A DNA stretch of 32,967 bases from an uncultured Kiritimatiellota bacterium. Lineage in GTDB: Bacteria > Verrucomicrobiota > Kiritimatiellia > RFP12 > UBA1067. Under the pieces are notes generated by a model that had not been told where the DNA came from, searched no databases, and saw only the letters and a program-made list of their open reading frames with translations. Below are positions 31,833 through 32,967 of the stretch, in pieces. A program made the translations under genes and the position numbers. The stretch is taken from the NCBI GenBank assembly GCA_934635045.1, contig CAKTZA010000043.1:1-32967 (forward strand), written 5' to 3'. Position 1 is the first letter of the stretch. Each line of letters begins with the position of its first letter.

Positions 31833-32786
31833 TCAACGTGCGCACCAGTCGGCAATGCCGGCGGCAATCGCGGCGGCGATCTTCCGGCGGCGGTCGCGGT
31901 TCCAGCAGTCCAGCTCGCCCTCAGGCGTCGTCAGGAAGTCCGCCTCGACGAGGCAGGACGGAATCTCCGGATTCCGCGTCACCGCGAAGTTCGCGCGCTG
32001 GACGCCGTTGTTCCGCAGCGTCTCGCCCAACGTCTCGGCCATGCGGGCGTTGATCGCCCGCGCAAGCGCCGTGCCGATCTCGTTCCATGCGTAGGTGGCG
32101 TGATAGCGGATGCGCCGGGGGTCGCGGTCGACGGGCGGCGCGTTGTGGTGGAGGGAGACGAATGCGTCCGCCCCCTGCGCGTGCGCGACCTTCGGGCGAT
32201 CGTAGAGCGGCAGCGTCACGTCGTCCTCCCGCGTCATCACGACGCGGTAGCCGAGATTCGTCAGCGCGGTCTGCACGTTCTTCGCGAGCGCGAGGTTCAG
32301 GTCGGCCTCCGTCAGGCCGTGCGGGCTCAGCGCCCCCGTTTCCGCACCGCCATGCCCCGCGTCGATGACGACCGTGATTTCGGACGGCGCACGTCCCGTC
32401 GGCCTCGGCTTCGGCGTGTCGCCGGCATAGGCCAGCTTCGCATAGCCCTTCGGTCGGACGGGCGCCGTCGACGGCGCCGCCGCCACGGCGGGCACGGCGG
32501 CGCGCGGCACCGGACGTCGGCCGACGACGAAGGTTCGCCGCACACCCGCGACCTCGATCACGTTGGTGCCCTCGACGACATCGGCCATCGTCACCCAGCC
32601 GCCCAGCGGATGCACGGCGACGTCACGCCCCTGCACGACGACGTTGGTCACGCCGGGCGCGACCGCGCCGGACACGTAGCAGCGCGTGACAAACGGCAAC
32701 TTCTGCCCTTCCTTCGGAAAGGCGATGCCGACGGCCAAAACAAGAATCGCTATCATGACGCTCAACGCAACAGGTCGGATGCGCAT
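31833..32786 (-). CDS. N-acetylmuramoyl-L-alanine amidase (Amidase_3)
   Basis: The 317-residue envelope enzyme cleaves the bond between N-acetylmuramic acid and L-alanine in peptidoglycan. The N-terminal hydrophobic segment (about 6-23) is a signal or anchor. A small beta domain (about 30-90) and a proline/alanine-rich linker (93-133) precede the catalytic domain (about 136-315). Zinc ligands are H145 in IDAGHGGAETGA, E160 in LTEADLNLA and H213 in SLHHNA; the catalytic glutamate is E281 in CLVEADF. The length is ordinary for AmiC-like enzymes. It has its own promoter box about 50 nt upstream and only a weak ribosome site (AGAGGG) before ATG 32786. Confidence 0.94.
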   Translation of the reverse strand: MRIRPVALSVMIAILVLAVGIAFPKEGQKLPFVTRCYVSGAVAPGVTNVVVQGRDVAVHPLGGWVTMADVVEGTNVIEVAGVRRTFVVGRRPVPRAAVPAVAAAPSTAPVRPKGYAKLAYAGDTPKPRPTGRAPSEITVVIDAGHGGAETGALSPHGLTEADLNLALAKNVQTALTNLGYRVVMTREDDVTLPLYDRPKVAHAQGADAFVSLHHNAPPVDRDPRRIRYHATYAWNEIGTALARAINARMAETLGETLRNNGVQRANFAVTRNPEIPSCLVEADFLTTPEGELDCWNRDRRRKIAAAIAAGIADWCAR

Positions 32787-32834
32787 TCGGCCCTCTGCCG
32801 CACGTCATCGACTCTGATCTGAATGAGGCCGCGC

Positions 32835-32840
32835 ATTATA
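32835..32840 (-). promoter_or_regulatory. -10 box TATAAT of the amidase gene
   Basis: TTTTGGTATAATG lies in the 86-bp gap between the RND gene and the amidase. It predicts a leader of about 42 nt. The TTTGGTATAAT core is identical to that before lptC. Confidence 0.55.
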
Positions 32841-32872
32841 CCAAAAAACAGCGTCTCCGCGCCCACGCCGCG

Positions 32873-32967
32873 TCACCGGTCGCGCCGGAGCGCGCAGAGG
32901 CAGGGGATGAAATAGAGCGAGACGAGCGACGAGACGAGGATGCCGCCCACCGAGCCGATGCCGATGG
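32873..32967 (-). CDS. RND efflux transporter, C-terminal fragment
   Basis: Only the last 30 residues are present. IGIGSVGGILVSSLVSLYFIPCLCALRRDR and the stop match the end of the twelfth membrane helix of HAE1/AcrB-type RND pumps, where a GxGxxGG...FxP pattern precedes a short basic tail. The substrate cannot be judged from this fragment. Confidence 0.78.
   Translation of the reverse strand, partial: IGIGSVGGILVSSLVSLYFIPCLCALRRDR

Overview
The window is GC-rich, densely coded bacterial DNA. I count 21 genes, two of them cut by the window edges, and no gap between genes is longer than about 120 bases. All genes lie on the minus strand except one regulator. Outer-membrane export genes (lptC/A/B) show a diderm cell. 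A short PTS phosphorelay with HPr kinase, many secreted carbohydrate-active enzymes and a very long beta-helical 'beta-strand repeat' protein together suggest a PVC-type glycan degrader such as Kiritimatiellota or Verrucomicrobiota. That taxonomic placement is inference. I saw no tRNA, rRNA, CRISPR array, insertion sequence or convincing intrinsic terminator.

Left part (1-18.5 kb): a polysaccharide-degradation locus, transcribed right to left. Starting from a regulated divergent promoter at about 18.46 kb, the order is: a 1401-residue secreted beta-helix protein; a 999-residue fusion of an alpha-galactosidase-like glycosidase with a calcineurin-like metallophosphoesterase; two tandem paralogous GH123/DUF4091-like enzymes; a DUF5107-TPR protein; a fused SGNH acetylesterase-GH28 polygalacturonase; a CBM-like plus clan-A-like putative glycosidase; and the start of another secreted protein. 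The first five genes are spaced by 7 bp or overlap, as in one operon. The acetylesterase-GH28 gene and the gene after it have their own promoter-like boxes. The esterase plus GH28 module points to pectin/rhamnogalacturonan, and the galactosidase-type enzymes fit its side chains. No sugar transporter is present in the locus.

Middle (18.5-26.3 kb): a XylR-type regulator (periplasmic-binding-like sensor plus AraC helix-turn-helix) is divergent from the locus. Between them is a 13-bp direct repeat with 23-bp periodicity that would suit an AraC-type dimer. Convergent to the regulator is a CPBP-family membrane protease gene carrying an out-of-place AT-rich octanucleotide repeat. It overlaps aspS (aspartyl-tRNA synthetase) by GTGA. 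Next is a 1411-residue secreted enzyme with two putative catalytic barrels, an unidentified one and a GH2 beta-galactosidase type.

Right part (26.3-33 kb): a tight housekeeping operon, lptC-lptA-lptB-hpf-hprK-ptsH-ptsI, which couples lipopolysaccharide export, ribosome hibernation and a regulatory PTS lacking EII components. Upstream of it are a zinc N-acetylmuramoyl-L-alanine amidase and the last 30 residues of an RND efflux pump.

TATAAT/TATACT -10 boxes recur immediately upstream of genes. In four cases the box lies only 6-8 nt from the start codon, which predicts leaderless mRNAs. The left edge begins with 23 C's, best read as a sequencing artefact at a contig end.
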